From contig NW_004457390.1 of the NCBI RefSeq assembly GCF_000313135.1, forward strand, positions 238,242 through 302,241: 64,000 nucleotides of DNA, given 5' to 3'. Under the pieces are notes generated by a model. That model ran no database searches, was not told where the DNA came from, and saw nothing but the letters and a program-made list of their open reading frames with translations. This document shows, one piece after another, positions 1 to 13,264 of the stretch; the stretch's first letter is position 1; every line of letters begins with the position of its first letter. This DNA is from Acanthamoeba castellanii str. Neff (Eukaryota; Discosea; Longamoebia; Acanthamoebidae). Both the position numbers and the translations under genes were made by a program.

Positions 1-1062
1 CGGCGTGGTGGTCGGGCGGGCATGGGGGGCGGCTTCAATGGCGGTGGCTTCCCTGCCGCCACGAATGGAGCGCCCGCCACAGCTGGCCCTACCAATCGTG
101 TTTACGTCGGCAATCTGCCCTGGCAGACATCGTGGCAAGACCTCAAGGACCACATGCGCAAGGCCGGCAACGTCACGAGGGCTGATGTCTTCATCGATGA
201 GACTGGCCGCTCCAAGGGATGCGGGTGCGGCGGACGCCCTCTTGTAAATGCATAGTGTGCCGCGGTCTGATCGTGCTTGCATCGATGCAGAATCGTCGAG
301 TACTCCACACCCGAGGAAGCTCAGAATGCCATCAAGACGCTGAACGATACCAAACTCGACGAAACTGAGCGCCTCATCTTTGTGCGCGAGGTATTACCCC
401 CCCCCCACAAACGGTCGCCTCTTTTTCGGGGGTATGGACAATTGCGTGTGGCGCTGTTGCTCAACTGCTCGTTCGCCGCACACCTAGGACCGAGAGGAGC
501 GCGCCTTCACGCCGGCAGTCGTGCCCCGCGGCGGCGGCGGTCTGGGGCGAGGTATGGTCCGTGGAGGCCGTGGAGGCCGTGGAGGCTTCAACCCTCACCC
601 TCATCCTCACCCTCATCCTCATCCTGGTATGGGTCGTGGCGGTTTCGTGCCTCCGGCTCCTTCGGCTCGCGGGCGTCAGGTCTTCATCGGCAACGTACGC
701 ACTAGCGTCATGGCTTGTTCCCGTTCTGGTGATGACGTTCTGACGTCCCCCTCTCCCCTTCCCCAGCTGCCCTACACTACCTCGTGGCAGGACCTGAAGG
801 ATCGGTTCAGGCAGGCCGGCAACATCATCAGAGCCGATGTCCTGCTGGACACCACTGGAAGGTCCAAGGGCCAGGGCACCGTTCTCTTCGAGAGTCCCGG
901 TGACGCTCAGAAGGCTATCCGTATGCCACTTCTTCTCCTCCTCCTCACCTGCACCAAACATCACTCACTCTCAACGCGATGTCCTTGCGTGCAGGCATGT
1001 TTGACAACACCGACTTCCAGCAGCGCATCATCACCGTGCACGAGGACAAGTTTGCGCAGTGA
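1..1062 (+). CDS. Two-RRM RNA-binding protein (5' partial)
   Basis: The gene is cut by the window start. Exons as read: <1-224, 291-390, 488-694, 767-920 and 995-1062 (TGA). Two RNA-recognition motifs are visible. The first has an RNP2-like RVYVGNLPW, a TSWQDLKD helix, [13 protein letters not shown] and CGIVEY. The second repeats the plan with [29 protein letters not shown] and a [12 protein letters not shown]1-like segment. The linker is Gly/Arg rich (RGGRGGRGG) followed by a short His-Pro repeat. This plan fits an hnRNP/SR-like or Nsr1/Gbp2-like single-stranded nucleic-acid binder in the nucleus or RNP granules; the target RNA cannot be inferred. The two RRMs resemble each other closely, which suggests internal duplication. 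All four introns have GT-AG borders and keep frame. Confidence 0.85.
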
Positions 1063-1905
1063 TGACGAAGGTTCATTCACGCGCAAGACATCAAGGCATG
1101 CGGAAAAAACTGTGAATGTGGAGGAGGCGAAGGATGAGAAGACGCGGAGGCCATAGTGACGGACCGGCCTGTGCTTGCAGGAGGAAATGAAGACAGACAT
1201 GTTGTGTTATGTAAAACTGTGCTGCCTGCGTCCCAAGATCGCCAGCTTTGCCTTGTTGCCTTCTGCCCGACAACCCCATCTGACTAGTCTGGTGTTGGAG
1301 GTGGTCGAACGACAACTGTTCGGTGGCGAAGCAAAAGGGGGGAAGGTCAGGAGTGTGTAGGGCCTGGGTGAGTGGTTGATGGCGCATCACGCGGGTGTGT
1401 GATGGCCGCGGGCGGAGGTCCCATTATGCAGCGGGCATGTCCGACCGCGAGCGCGGGTATGTAGGAAGTACCCTCCTCTGGTGAAGGAGGATGCGGGTGA
1501 TGGTTATTTATGAGGGAGGGCATCCCAAGCCTCCACTGGTTTTCGAAGGAAGCATGATGCGTGGGCATTCGGACCCACTGCTACAGCGATGCGTTGGGTA
1601 AAGTCGAAGTAGCATGAACGCATTTTTGCAACCCTCTTATCACCCTTGAAGGAGGTACCAGCGCACCTTTATCCTTCCCCACCCAACAAGAGTGTGCTGG
1701 AAGCTGTTTAGACAACTGGTGGGCGGCCAATGCAAGCCGCTTGTGGGATAAGCACAGAATTGACCAAGAACGACTGCGGTTAACAAATAAAACGAAAGCG
1801 AGAACCAAAACGGATCGAATCGAATCGAAACGAAAACGAAAACAAAACGGAAAAGCAAAAAAAAAGAAATTGAAATCAAAATCCAAAAACAAATCCTGCA
1901 GGGTC
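1063..1905. other. Intergenic spacer upstream of RecQ
   Basis: This 843-bp gap shows no convincing gene. It should hold the 3' UTR of the RRM gene and the RecQ promoter. The last 160 bp are A-rich. An in-frame ATG at 1741 would add only a Lys/Arg-rich low-complexity stretch to RecQ, so that part is read as 5' UTR. Confidence 0.5.
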
Positions 1906-5696
<3,791 letters not shown>

Positions 5697-5863
5697 TTGG
5701 CCGTTCGCCCAAAGATAACGCCAATTTCCCGCCCGCCAATGTCCACGCTTTGCTACATTTATTTGGGGTCGTAACAGCGCAGCTAAGAAGCTTGGGGTAA
5801 CGTTCTATTCTACTCACACTCAACCACACAACACAACAACTCAACCAATACCGCCAACAAAGC

Positions 5864-6397
5864 ATGGAGCCTCAACAAGGACGACTCACGGCACAAAACC
5901 TGCAGCAACACCAGAAGCAGTTCAGGGAGCTTCGTCAGTTCGGGTGCCAATCGTGCAACCGGGCCTGGTGGAAGATCGTCTACGCGCCCAAGTTCGTCTC
6001 GTGCTGCCGCAAGTGCAAGGTCCGGTACGATGCCATTCCCGTCGAGTTGCAGCACGGTCGCGGCGTGTTCGACTGCCCGTGCGGGCACCGCTGGACCAAC
6101 TGCAAGGCCAAGGGCCAGCTCGAGCAGGACTGCAAGCGATGCGGCCGCATGGTGCGCGTCACCTCGATCGGCCCGCCGCCCCGCACCCCTGGCCAGCGCC
6201 GCTCTGACAACCGGCACTCGTGTGAGGGATGCGCCACCGGGGCCTGCCGATTCCAGTTCGTGGCGAGCCAGAAGCATCAGTCCACGGGCAGCACCGTCTC
6301 GACGACCGCCTCGGTCGTCACCCTCGCCTCGTTGAACCCCGACGAGGGCATGGACCTCATCAACGCCGCCTTCCACCGGCTTGGCTTCGCCTCATAG
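5864..6397 (+). CDS. SHFL/Shiftless-like zinc-ribbon protein (C19orf66/UPF0515 family)
   Basis: A single-exon 177-residue protein. Its cysteine pattern matches the core of animal Shiftless, the factor that binds stalled ribosomes and limits programmed -1 ribosomal frameshifting. Visible: C28xxC31 followed by NRAWWK, C48xxC51 in CCRKCKVRYD, a CPCGHRW segment (C71, C73, H75), C90xxC93 and a late HSCEGC (C120xxC123) with C128. The family hallmark order is preserved: Trp-Trp after the first knuckle, a RYD/RYE-P motif after the second, and a GSTVSTTAS element near the C-terminus. The animal protein has a longer N-terminal region and an acidic tail; both are absent, leaving a compact zinc core. Assignment is by motif order; function in an amoeba is inferred. 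The gene is convergent with the next gene, 49 bp between stops. Confidence 0.7.
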   Translation: MEPQQGRLTAQNLQQHQKQFRELRQFGCQSCNRAWWKIVYAPKFVSCCRKCKVRYDAIPVELQHGRGVFDCPCGHRWTNCKAKGQLEQDCKRCGRMVRVTSIGPPPRTPGQRRSDNRHSCEGCATGACRFQFVASQKHQSTGSTVSTTASVVTLASLNPDEGMDLINAAFHRLGFAS

Positions 6398-6446
6398 ACC
6401 AGCAGAACGGTGAAAAAACGAATAATAAATTATTATTGATGTCTGC
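6398..6446. terminator. Shared 3' end of convergent genes
   Basis: Only 49 bp separate the stops of the SHFL-like gene (+) and the phosphatase-like gene (-). The gap holds an AATAAA (6424-6429) inside a near-palindromic A/T stretch that could serve polyadenylation on both strands. Confidence 0.5.
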
Positions 6447-7630
6447 TTACGGCGTGCAGGGGTGGTTGGTGAGGCAGTTGAGCTTCCTGCCCTCGGAGTG
6501 GTTGAGGTACAGGCAGTAGTACTGCATGGCCAGGTACTCCTCGCACACTGTGAACCAACCGAGAGAGAAGAGTGAAGAGTGAGGAGCCATTCTCGACTCT
6601 GAGCTCAGAGGGCAAGGAAGGAGTACTCATGGGGCGCTCGGCGAACTCGGTATTGAGCCTGTTGGTCTGGTCCCAGGAGTAGTTCAGCCACTTCATGTAG
6701 TAGGCGCCCATGGTCTCGCCGGTCCTGTCACAGCCGCAGTCGCAGTGCCCGTACAGCACGACCGGCAGGGTCACTGCGCCACCCGCCAATCGTGAGAAAC
6801 ACCCACACACACACACACACACACAACACGACCGCTGTTGACGCACGGTTGGTGTAGAGCATCGAGCGCAGCTCCTCCATCCTGGTGACGAGCTGGTCGC
6901 CCTGCCACACCTTGAAGTTTTCGATCATGTACTGCTTGAGGCTCGCCGGCACCAGCGGGTCGCTGGCGTTGTCCCTCGTGCCGTGCGTTTCCCTGGGAAG
7001 CGTGTGAACATCATCGCGTTTGGTGAGCGGTGAGCGGTGAGCGGTGTGTGCGACGGAGATGGGAGAACAGGGTGGCGGCAGGCGCACCAGAAGATGAACT
7101 TGCCCAGGTGCGGGTTGGCGTTGAAGAAGGTCCACTCGGCGATGGTTCTGTGCGCATCGCCATCGGCCTCCAGGTTCGTCAAGCTGCAGAAGCAAAGGCG
7201 ACGGAGCGAATCAGCAGGCGACCAGGTTCAACTCACGGATGGACGTTCCCCAAACGAAGTTAACTGTGTGGCTGGCGCGGGGGTGAAGGTACTTGATGTC
7301 GATGAGGTAGAACTTGGGCGGGAGAGCTACGTTGACACGCTCGGCAGCCAGCTGGATCGACTTGGTGAGGGCGTCATAGTCGAACGCGCCATGACGGCCG
7401 ACGTTAGGGTCACCGCCCCGAAAGAGGAAACTGTGGAAACGACCGTGCACGGAGAGGAATGAGTGCTGGCGCTTGGAAAAAAAGAAGGGGGGACGGTACT
7501 TGCGGTGGTCGGGGGTTGCATCGACAAAGTGCACGTGGCGAACTGGGGGCGAGGGCAGAGCCTGGGGCCGAGCGGCAACGGCCACAACAGCAAGCGCTAG
7601 GATTAGACAGACGAGAGCGACGGGCTGCAT
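6447..7630 (-). CDS. Secreted CX5R (tyrosine phosphatase-like) protein
   Basis: Six exons were joined on the minus strand (all GT-AG), giving about 270 residues. The start at 7630 opens with a clear signal peptide (MQPVALVCLILALAVVAVAA), so the protein enters the secretory pathway. Late in the protein, VVLYGHCDCGCDRTGE carries the HC-x5-R-T-G signature of cysteine phosphatases, followed by GAYYMKWLNYSW. No WPD-like loop was recognised with certainty; an aspartate in the preceding segment could serve. The C-terminus has several cysteines, as expected for an extracellular protein. It is best called a secreted PTP/DSP-like fold protein of unknown substrate. An upstream in-frame ATG at 7774 overlaps the tRNA region and is not used. 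Confidence 0.7.
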
Positions 7631-7717
7631 CCTTTTCGCTCCGCACTGAACACGAACTACTCTAGCCCTCTCGTGCTGACTAACCAAATTACCGCAGCGC
7701 AGGATAAAAAGAAGATG

Positions 7718-7789
7718 TCGCCCCACCCAGATTTGAACTGGGGTCCCAGGTACCAGAAACCTATATGCTGCCAACTACACCATGAGGCG
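7718..7789 (-). tRNA. tRNA-Gln(CTG)
   Basis: A 72-nt cloverleaf: acceptor CGCCTCA/TGGGGCG, anticodon stem TAGGT/ACCTG around loop TTCTGGT, T stem CCCAG/CTGGG. No intron. A T5 Pol III terminator follows in the 3' flank on the minus strand (around 7706-7710). Confidence 0.9.
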
Positions 7790-7865
7790 GACTTGTCGCA
7801 TCGCGGCTCCCAGTTGCGTTCTGGCTCTGGACCATTCGGACCCTGCTCGCCCAGCCAATAAAAAT

Positions 7866-7938
7866 TGGCCAGTGTGGGGATCGAACCCACGACCTTGGCG
7901 TTATTAGCACCACGCTCTACCAACTAAGCTAACCGGCC
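7866..7938 (-). tRNA. tRNA-Ile(AAT)
   Basis: A 73-nt cloverleaf: acceptor GGCCGGT/ACTGGCC, D arm GCTTAGTTGGTAGAGC, anticodon loop CTAATAA (AAT, normally modified to IAU), T arm GTGGG/CCCAC. No intron. It lies 76 bp upstream of tRNA-Gln on the same strand. T-rich termination sequence follows. Confidence 0.93.
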
Positions 7939-8095
7939 CTGCTTTGTGAACCCCTGATGCTGGTGAGGTGGTTCACCACCCAACGGGCTGGGCGGCAGAT
8001 CGTGCCTCCTGGTTGGTTGTCGGCCGTTGGGTCCGAGGCCATGCCAAAGAAAAGTGATCGAAAACTGGTGCAGTGCACTCATACTCTCTTGCACG

Positions 8096-8854
8096 ATGCA
8101 GCGAACGAGCAGCGTCGTGGCCCAGCCCACCTTGTACCTCTTCTTGATTTTACTCACCACTACTGTAACAGCGCTTGCCTCTGCACCTTTCGCCAGCCAC
8201 AACGACACCACGCTTTTCGCGTACCCAGCAGCATCCAACGCAGAACTAGAAGATCCTCTCGCACTCATGGCCTCCAACGAGCAAGTAGAAGCTATCATCG
8301 CCAAGAAGGTGCCCGTCTCCAACACGCCTCGCGAGGGACAGACCAACGCCATCGAGAAGGAGGGATCCGGTGCTCCCCCGCCCACTGCGGCCAGGGCCGA
8401 GGGCGTAATCGACAACCTCCTCGACGTCATCTCCACCGGCGACCAGGCCAGGGGCGAGCAGTCCTTCGATAGCAAGAGCATGTTCTCCCTATTCAAGGGC
8501 GGATTGACGATCGCGCCCGATGCGGTCAAGGCGCTCGAGGAAGGCCTGCGCGCAAGGGGTGGTGGAGCTGGAGATCTAACGCTCGAAGAGGTGGAGAACA
8601 CCAACGATCTGCCAGAGCATGTGCCTCTGACCCGCGGACCCGCGAGCTACTTTCTCCTGAAGAAGGGTGGCCAGCCCAACTCGTACCTGCGCATCGCCGA
8701 CGGTGCCCCCTACGTCCTCTTCGTTCCTCTCCAGCCCCCTGCCGAATCGACCTTGAAGCCGGGTGTTCCCGCCCCTGTCCCCGTTCACCAGCAGAAGGAG
8801 AGGCAGGCCGCGGCCAAGGGCAGCCAGCCCGGTCCCGCCAAGCAGCAACTCTAA
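8096..8854 (+). CDS. Secreted protein of unknown function
   Basis: A single-exon protein of about 252 residues. The ATG at 8096 is chosen because it opens a signal-like N-terminus: a short basic start, then hydrophobic LYLFLILLTTTVTALASA. The rest is soluble, Ala/Pro/Glu rich, with a central stretch around SMFSLFKGGLTIAPDAVKALEEGL and a segment YFLLKKGGQPNSYLRIADG. The C-terminus is Pro/Gln/Lys rich. No family was recognised and no later membrane segment is seen. It could be secreted or luminal. The earlier in-frame ATG at 8027 would bury the signal peptide and is rejected. Confidence 0.65.
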   Translation: MQRTSSVVAQPTLYLFLILLTTTVTALASAPFASHNDTTLFAYPAASNAELEDPLALMASNEQVEAIIAKKVPVSNTPREGQTNAIEKEGSGAPPPTAARAEGVIDNLLDVISTGDQARGEQSFDSKSMFSLFKGGLTIAPDAVKALEEGLRARGGGAGDLTLEEVENTNDLPEHVPLTRGPASYFLLKKGGQPNSYLRIADGAPYVLFVPLQPPAESTLKPGVPAPVPVHQQKERQAAAKGSQPGPAKQQL

Positions 8855-9250
8855 GCGCTCCTCATCCTCATCTTACCCTTGCTGTACATAATCAACCGAC
8901 AACAGAGAAACAAGGAAAACGATTTTTTCATCACTTCTTCTTTTCTTCTGACGAGACGGGTCAAAAAGCCTCGCAGACAAGCACCTCAGGACTCAAGAAG
9001 AGAGTGGTGTAAATGTTCTGCTTGGGCAACACAGTGGCAATCATCCTGTGTGCATGCCTGAAGCAAGCCAGAGTTGTATTTACACCCGTTGCCGTAAACG
9101 CGGCCCGTCCTCCACCAAACTCGAACAAGTCTCTCCTCACGTGTCTCTAAAGGCAAAGGGCCAGATCTCTTCTCACCACTTTCCTCTTCGCTCCGTCTCT
9201 CGACTCGTCGTCCCCTCTTCCTATTTTACGTCTCGTTCCGCTCGCTCGTG
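8855..9250. other. Convergent intergenic gap
   Basis: A 396-bp spacer between the secreted-protein gene (+) and the ankyrin gene (-). It is A-rich after the first stop and pyrimidine-rich towards 9240. No gene seen. Confidence 0.5.
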
Positions 9251-10326
9251 TCATACACTCCGCACGACGCCGTCCATGTCACGCTTCGACGCGGCAGGAA
9301 TCTTCGTGTGCAGGGATGCCGCGGCGTGTACCAGAGCGGGCACAATGGCCGAGGCGGGGATGGGCTGCATCGCGGGCGCGGCCTCGTGCCTGTCCATCAG
9401 ATCGGCCAGGTCGAACTGGCCTTCTTCGAGGGCGTAGTCTCGCGCCGTCTTGCCGTCCAGCTACGGTTGTGACGGAAGAAAAGGAAAGTGAGTTCACACG
9501 TAACGAGGCAGCGACGGAGGCCGGGAGGTTTGCTTACGTCTCTTAGTGATCGGTTGGCGCCGCTGGAGAGAAGAAACGTCGCAATCTCGGCTCTGTTCTG
9601 GAGCTGAATGGACAGCGTGGCGAGATGGAGAGCAGTCTGCAAGAAGGAAAACAAGAAGTGAGATGAATGGCCAAAGGCTACCAAGGAGGTAAGAGGCGGC
9701 GGTGTACCCGTCCCAGTCGCTGTGGAGACAAAACACAATGTTCAAAACGAAGCAGCGAAGAAGAAACTGTTATCAGCAACGGCCAACCAACCAAGCGCAG
9801 GATTGACATGAGACGTACTGTTTGGCAGTCGATGTTGGCACCCACTTGCACGAGGAAGACGACCATGTCCTTGTGGCCGGCATACGCTGCTACATGAAGA
9901 GCCGTTTCCTTTCTCTGCTCGTGAGAGTCGTCACGCAAGGCGCAACAGAGCAAGGTTAGCCCTTTTGTTTCCTGTAACCGAAGCGATGGCCTCACGCGCA
10001 TGCCTCACATCACCCACAACACGCGCGAAATGACCGGTGATAACAGGACGAACGCACAAAGAATGCGTGCAAAATTGTTGTCGACACATTTGTCGCACGC
10101 GTGGGCACAGAAACAAGTAAGGGGCGTGGCGTACGATGTCGTGCTGCGAGCCTAGGTCTGCTCCCTTCTGGATGGCGACGAAGGCGGCGTGCAGGTCGCC
10201 GTCCTTGGCGGCCTCGTAGAGGGAGAGGTCGACAGCCTCCTGATCTGGCGCCGTGTTCTCGCTGGACGTAGCGGTGTAGTGTTTGCTGGTGGTGTCCATC
10301 GACATGCTCATGGGCGTGCTCAACAT
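9251..10326 (-). CDS. Ankyrin-repeat protein
   Basis: A small multi-exon gene. Exon 1 starts at 10326 (MLSTPMSMSMDTTSK) and includes a degenerate repeat LYEAAKDGDLHAAFVAIQKGADL. Later exons carry typical ankyrin repeats: KETALHVAAYAGHKDMVVFLVQVGANI, then TALHLATLSIQLQNRAEIATFLLSSGANRSLRD, then LDGKTARDYALEEGQFDLADLM. It ends with an Ala/Pro-rich tail and stops at 9251. Three to four ankyrin units imply a protein-protein interaction scaffold of fewer than 250 residues; no catalytic domain is attached. Exon joins between the repeats are approximate. A TATA box lies about 100 bp upstream. Confidence 0.8.
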
Positions 10327-10424
10327 GCTGCTCTGTTGTCGGTACTCTTCTTCTTCTCCTGAGCGTGGTGATGGTGTCGGTGGAAGTGAAAGTGTGGTGA
10401 GCTCACCGTGTTGTGAACGTTCAG

Positions 10425-10432
10425 CTTTTATA
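10425..10432 (-). promoter_or_regulatory. TATA box of ankyrin gene
   Basis: TATAAAAG on the minus strand, about 100 bp upstream of the ATG at 10326, in a good position for a core promoter with a short 5' UTR. Confidence 0.6.
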
Positions 10433-11064
10433 CGCCGAGCGAGGGATAGACGTCAAAGCGTCACCAACCGTTCATGGTGTTGGGTAAAGCAGATAACGAC
10501 AGGGCGGTGAAAACCACGAAGGAGGGTCAGGGGAAGAAGAGGGGAGGCACTCACTCTAAACGCTGCCTTTCCGTGGTCTGTCCGCTGATGATGGCACTTC
10601 GACGTCGGTTGTTTGTCTCGTCTTATGGAGGATGGTGTTAGTGGTGCTTCTCGTGTGTTCGCCCGCACAGCTCTGTCGCCACACAGCAATGGCGCGCGCC
10701 TCACCGGCAGCGGTTACCAAACCTGGATTTCGCCCGGTTTGTATTCCCGAAATCAGGAGCAACCACGAAAATCTGCCATGGAGATTTCTTGAGACGACCC
10801 CTATTGCACGCGTTCCACCAGTTTCAGAGCAGTTTTCGGCGTCACGCGCCCGGTGTACCCAAGAACGTGACCACGAGGCGATCGTTGAGGATCGTGCGTC
10901 AATCGAAACGCCCTACTGGACACCCCCGAAGTTCCATTTTCCCCGCCCGGTTTTACCCGAGCGCTTTTCTCTCTGGGCTTCGTTCTTTTCTCCTTCGCTT
11001 TCTCGTTTGCCTTTTCGTTTTCGTTTTTTAGTTTCGTTTTTTTTCCTTAATTTTCGCCCCCGAC
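10433..11064. other. Divergent promoter region
   Basis: A 632-bp region between the ankyrin gene (-) and the BNR membrane protein (+). The last 60 bp before 11065 are very T-rich (TTTTC/TTTCG), like an initiator-proximal pyrimidine tract. No gene seen. Confidence 0.5.
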
Positions 11065-12906
11065 ATGAGAGACCTGTCGGCTCTCGTTGTGGTCTTCGCG
11101 CTCATCGCGTGCGGGGCCTGCGGCACACCGGCGCGGGCGTCTGGGGCGCCCCTGGCTGGATTTTCCCTGCTGGCGCTCTCGGCCCAGCAAGGGTCCGCGC
11201 CCACCACCCCCGCATCGTCGGTCTGGCTCTTCGCCAGTGCGGCCACACTCGAAAAAGAACCCTACGCCATCATCCCCGTCCCGAACGCCGCCCTTCTCAA
11301 CGGCTCCGCGGCCGCGCTGGCCATCGGCCCGAGCGTCAGTTCGTCTGCGCCGACCTCCGCCGCCGTCGTGCTCGGGCCACAAGCGCTCGCGGCGCTCACC
11401 TCGTCCCTCGGCGACTCCCAGTTCGAGCGCACGCTCGCTTCGGGCGACACAACGCTCTCCGATGTGGCCTACGTCGATGGCGATGGCAGCACCAGCGGCA
11501 GGGTGATCGCGCTGGGCGTGAAGGTGGGCAGTGGTGTCATTTTCCCGAACGAGGTGCGGTTCTTCACCTCGACCAACGGCGGCGGCGAGTGGAAGTCCCT
11601 GAACACGAGCACGCACACCCTCTACACCAACGGCTCGTTGACCTTCGTTCCTGGGTCGGCCACGGGCTATGCGTGTTCGTTCCTCCCTCCCATCTGGCGT
11701 GTGATCAATGATCGTTTTGTTGTCAAGCTTAGTGTGCGGATGGGCGCCGCACAACAGCGTCTGTGGCTGACCCGCTGCGCCATTGTGCGATGTGTGTGTG
11801 TGTGTGTGTGGTGTGCAGGCGTGGGCGGGCTCATCTTCAGGACGACAGATGGTGGTCAAACGTGGAAGCAGGTGGATTCGGCGACGCGAGTGTATAATCG
11901 GGTGGCAGTATTCAACACGTCCGTCGCGGTGGTGACGGGTCGCGCGCTGCTGGGCGGTGGGGCCATCATGTACGTTTCCATCAACGGAGGCGACAAGTGG
12001 AGCGCGGTTACGCCGCCTGCCATGACGTCGTCGTCGACCCAGATCGCGGGCATGGCGCTGCTCTCCAGCACCACGTGGGTTCTGGCCGCCGCCGACGGCT
12101 CGCTGTGGCGCACCGCCGATGGCTCCACGTGGACCAAGCTCATTACCACAGCGCCGGCGGACACGGCGTGGGCGGACATCGAAGTGAGCCGCCTGAGCGG
12201 GAGCGCGGTGGTGGTGGCCGTGGGCTCGTCGTTGGGGATGGGCGTTATTGCGTCGTCGACCGATCAAGGCCTGACGTGGGATATCGCCCTGCAGCCGGAC
12301 GTCGCCTTCTTGAAGGTGGTGGCGGGCGTGCCCATGTTCCCGTCGCCGTCGCCGTCGCCCTCGCCCTCAGCTTCACGCTCGCCGTCTCCGACTCGCTCCC
12401 CTTCATCCACTCCCTCCCTCACCCCAACCCCTTCGCCCTCGACCTCTCCATCATCGTCACCGACACCATCTTCTTCGCCTTCCGTTTCGATCACACCGTC
12501 GCGCTCGCCTGCGCCTTCTTCATCGCCCTCCGCTTCGGTCACACCATCGGGTTCGCCGACGCCTACTGCTTCGGCGACCCGCTCGGCGTCGCCGTCCCTC
12601 TCACCCACACCTTCGCGCTCGGCTGCTCCTTCCATCTCCGCCACTGCAACGCCTTCGCGCACTTCCTCGCCTTCCGTATCAGTCACACCGACTCCGTCGC
12701 CATCACCCAAGAAGGACGCCGACTACGATCCCAAGTCGCTGATCGTGGGTCTGTGCGTCGGCATCGCCGGGTTCATCGTGCTGTTGGTCCTGCTTCTGCT
12801 GCTGGGCCTCAGCGTATGGCGCTGCTGGAAGCGAATGAAGGAACGCCGCGCAATCGTCGCTCTCAGCTCCGAAGACGAGAGACACCTCCTCATGCTCGAA
12901 CTGTAA
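11065..12906 (+). CDS. Type I membrane protein with BNR/Ycf48-like propeller repeats
   Basis: A cell-surface or endosomal protein. Domains in order: a signal peptide (MRDLSALVVVFALIACGACG); a propeller-like ectodomain with Asp-box/BNR repeats (STNGGGEWKSL, RTTDGGQTWKQVD, SINGGDKWSAV, RTADGSTWTKL, STDQGLTWD); a Pro/Ser/Thr stalk of about 120 residues built of SPSPSPS-type repeats and likely heavily O-glycosylated; one transmembrane helix (LIVGLCVGIAGFIVLLVLLL); and a short basic tail ending EDERHLLMLEL, with an acidic-dileucine look. BNR repeats occur in sortilin/VPS10 and Ycf48 proteins; ligand unknown. A TG-rich stretch around 11690-11818 looks like an intron although the frame stays open; its donor is unclear. 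Uninterrupted reading would give 613 residues. Confidence 0.75.
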   Translation: MRDLSALVVVFALIACGACGTPARASGAPLAGFSLLALSAQQGSAPTTPASSVWLFASAATLEKEPYAIIPVPNAALLNGSAAALAIGPSVSSSAPTSAAVVLGPQALAALTSSLGDSQFERTLASGDTTLSDVAYVDGDGSTSGRVIALGVKVGSGVIFPNEVRFFTSTNGGGEWKSLNTSTHTLYTNGSLTFVPGSATGYACSFLPPIWRVINDRFVVKLSVRMGAAQQRLWLTRCAIVRCVCVCVWCAGVGGLIFRTTDGGQTWKQVDSATRVYNRVAVFNTSVAVVTGRALLGGGAIMYVSINGGDKWSAVTPPAMTSSSTQIAGMALLSSTTWVLAAADGSLWRTADGSTWTKLITTAPADTAWADIEVSRLSGSAVVVAVGSSLGMGVIASSTDQGLTWDIALQPDVAFLKVVAGVPMFPSPSPSPSPSASRSPSPTRSPSSTPSLTPTPSPSTSPSSSPTPSSSPSVSITPSRSPAPSSSPSASVTPSGSPTPTASATRSASPSLSPTPSRSAAPSISATATPSRTSSPSVSVTPTPSPSPKKDADYDPKSLIVGLCVGIAGFIVLLVLLLLLGLSVWRCWKRMKERRAIVALSSEDERHLLMLEL

Positions 12907-13032
12907 GATCGTTGTCCGCAATGTATTCCAGATACCAGACAGTGTGCCACAGGGGGCTGGGAAGGCACGAAAAGTTGGCTTGCCTGCGGTGGAGAGCAGC
13001 GGGTGTGGCAGGATCACGAAAACCAGCAATCA

Positions 13033-13104
13033 GCTCGCGTGGCCCAATGGAAAGGCGTCCGCCTCCTAAGCGGAAGATTGTGGGTTCGATCCCCACCGTG
13101 AGCG
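13033..13104 (+). tRNA. tRNA-Arg(CCT)
   Basis: A 72-nt cloverleaf: acceptor GCTCGCG/CGTGAGC, anticodon stem TCCGC/GCGGA with loop CTCCTAA, T arm GTGGG/CCCAC. No intron. The 3' flank holds CTTCTTTT as Pol III terminator, and this flank is conserved in the other copies. Confidence 0.93.
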
Positions 13105-13193
13105 AGCCTGATCTTCTTTTGGCGTCGTCTACGTGCAGCGACGGGCTGGGTGCGTGTTTGTGCGTGAGGGGGACGGCGCGGCGAAACAGTGAA

Positions 13194-13264
13194 GCGTTGG
13201 TGGTATAGTGGCAGCATTGGTGCCTTCCAAGCACTAGACCCGGGTTCGATTCCCGGTCAACGCA
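13194..13264 (+). tRNA. tRNA-Gly(TCC)
   Basis: A 71-nt cloverleaf: acceptor GCGTTGG/TCAACGC, anticodon loop CTTCCAA, T arm CCGGG/CCCGG. It is followed by CTCTTTTG, a T4 terminator. It sits 89 bp downstream of tRNA-Arg on the same strand. Confidence 0.93.

Noticed and set aside
1741..1905. Upstream start for RecQ
   Set aside because: Would add only a Lys/Arg low-complexity run from A-rich leader DNA; the ATG at 1906 starts normal coding composition.
11047..12267. Long minus-strand open frame (406 codons) opposite the BNR protein
   Set aside because: GC-rich shadow frame: Arg/His/Gly-rich translation with no domain, while the plus strand shows signal peptide, BNR repeats and TM segment.
11997..13208. 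403-codon alternative plus frame across the BNR stalk
   Set aside because: Out-of-frame reading of the Pro/Ser repeats; runs into the tRNA genes.
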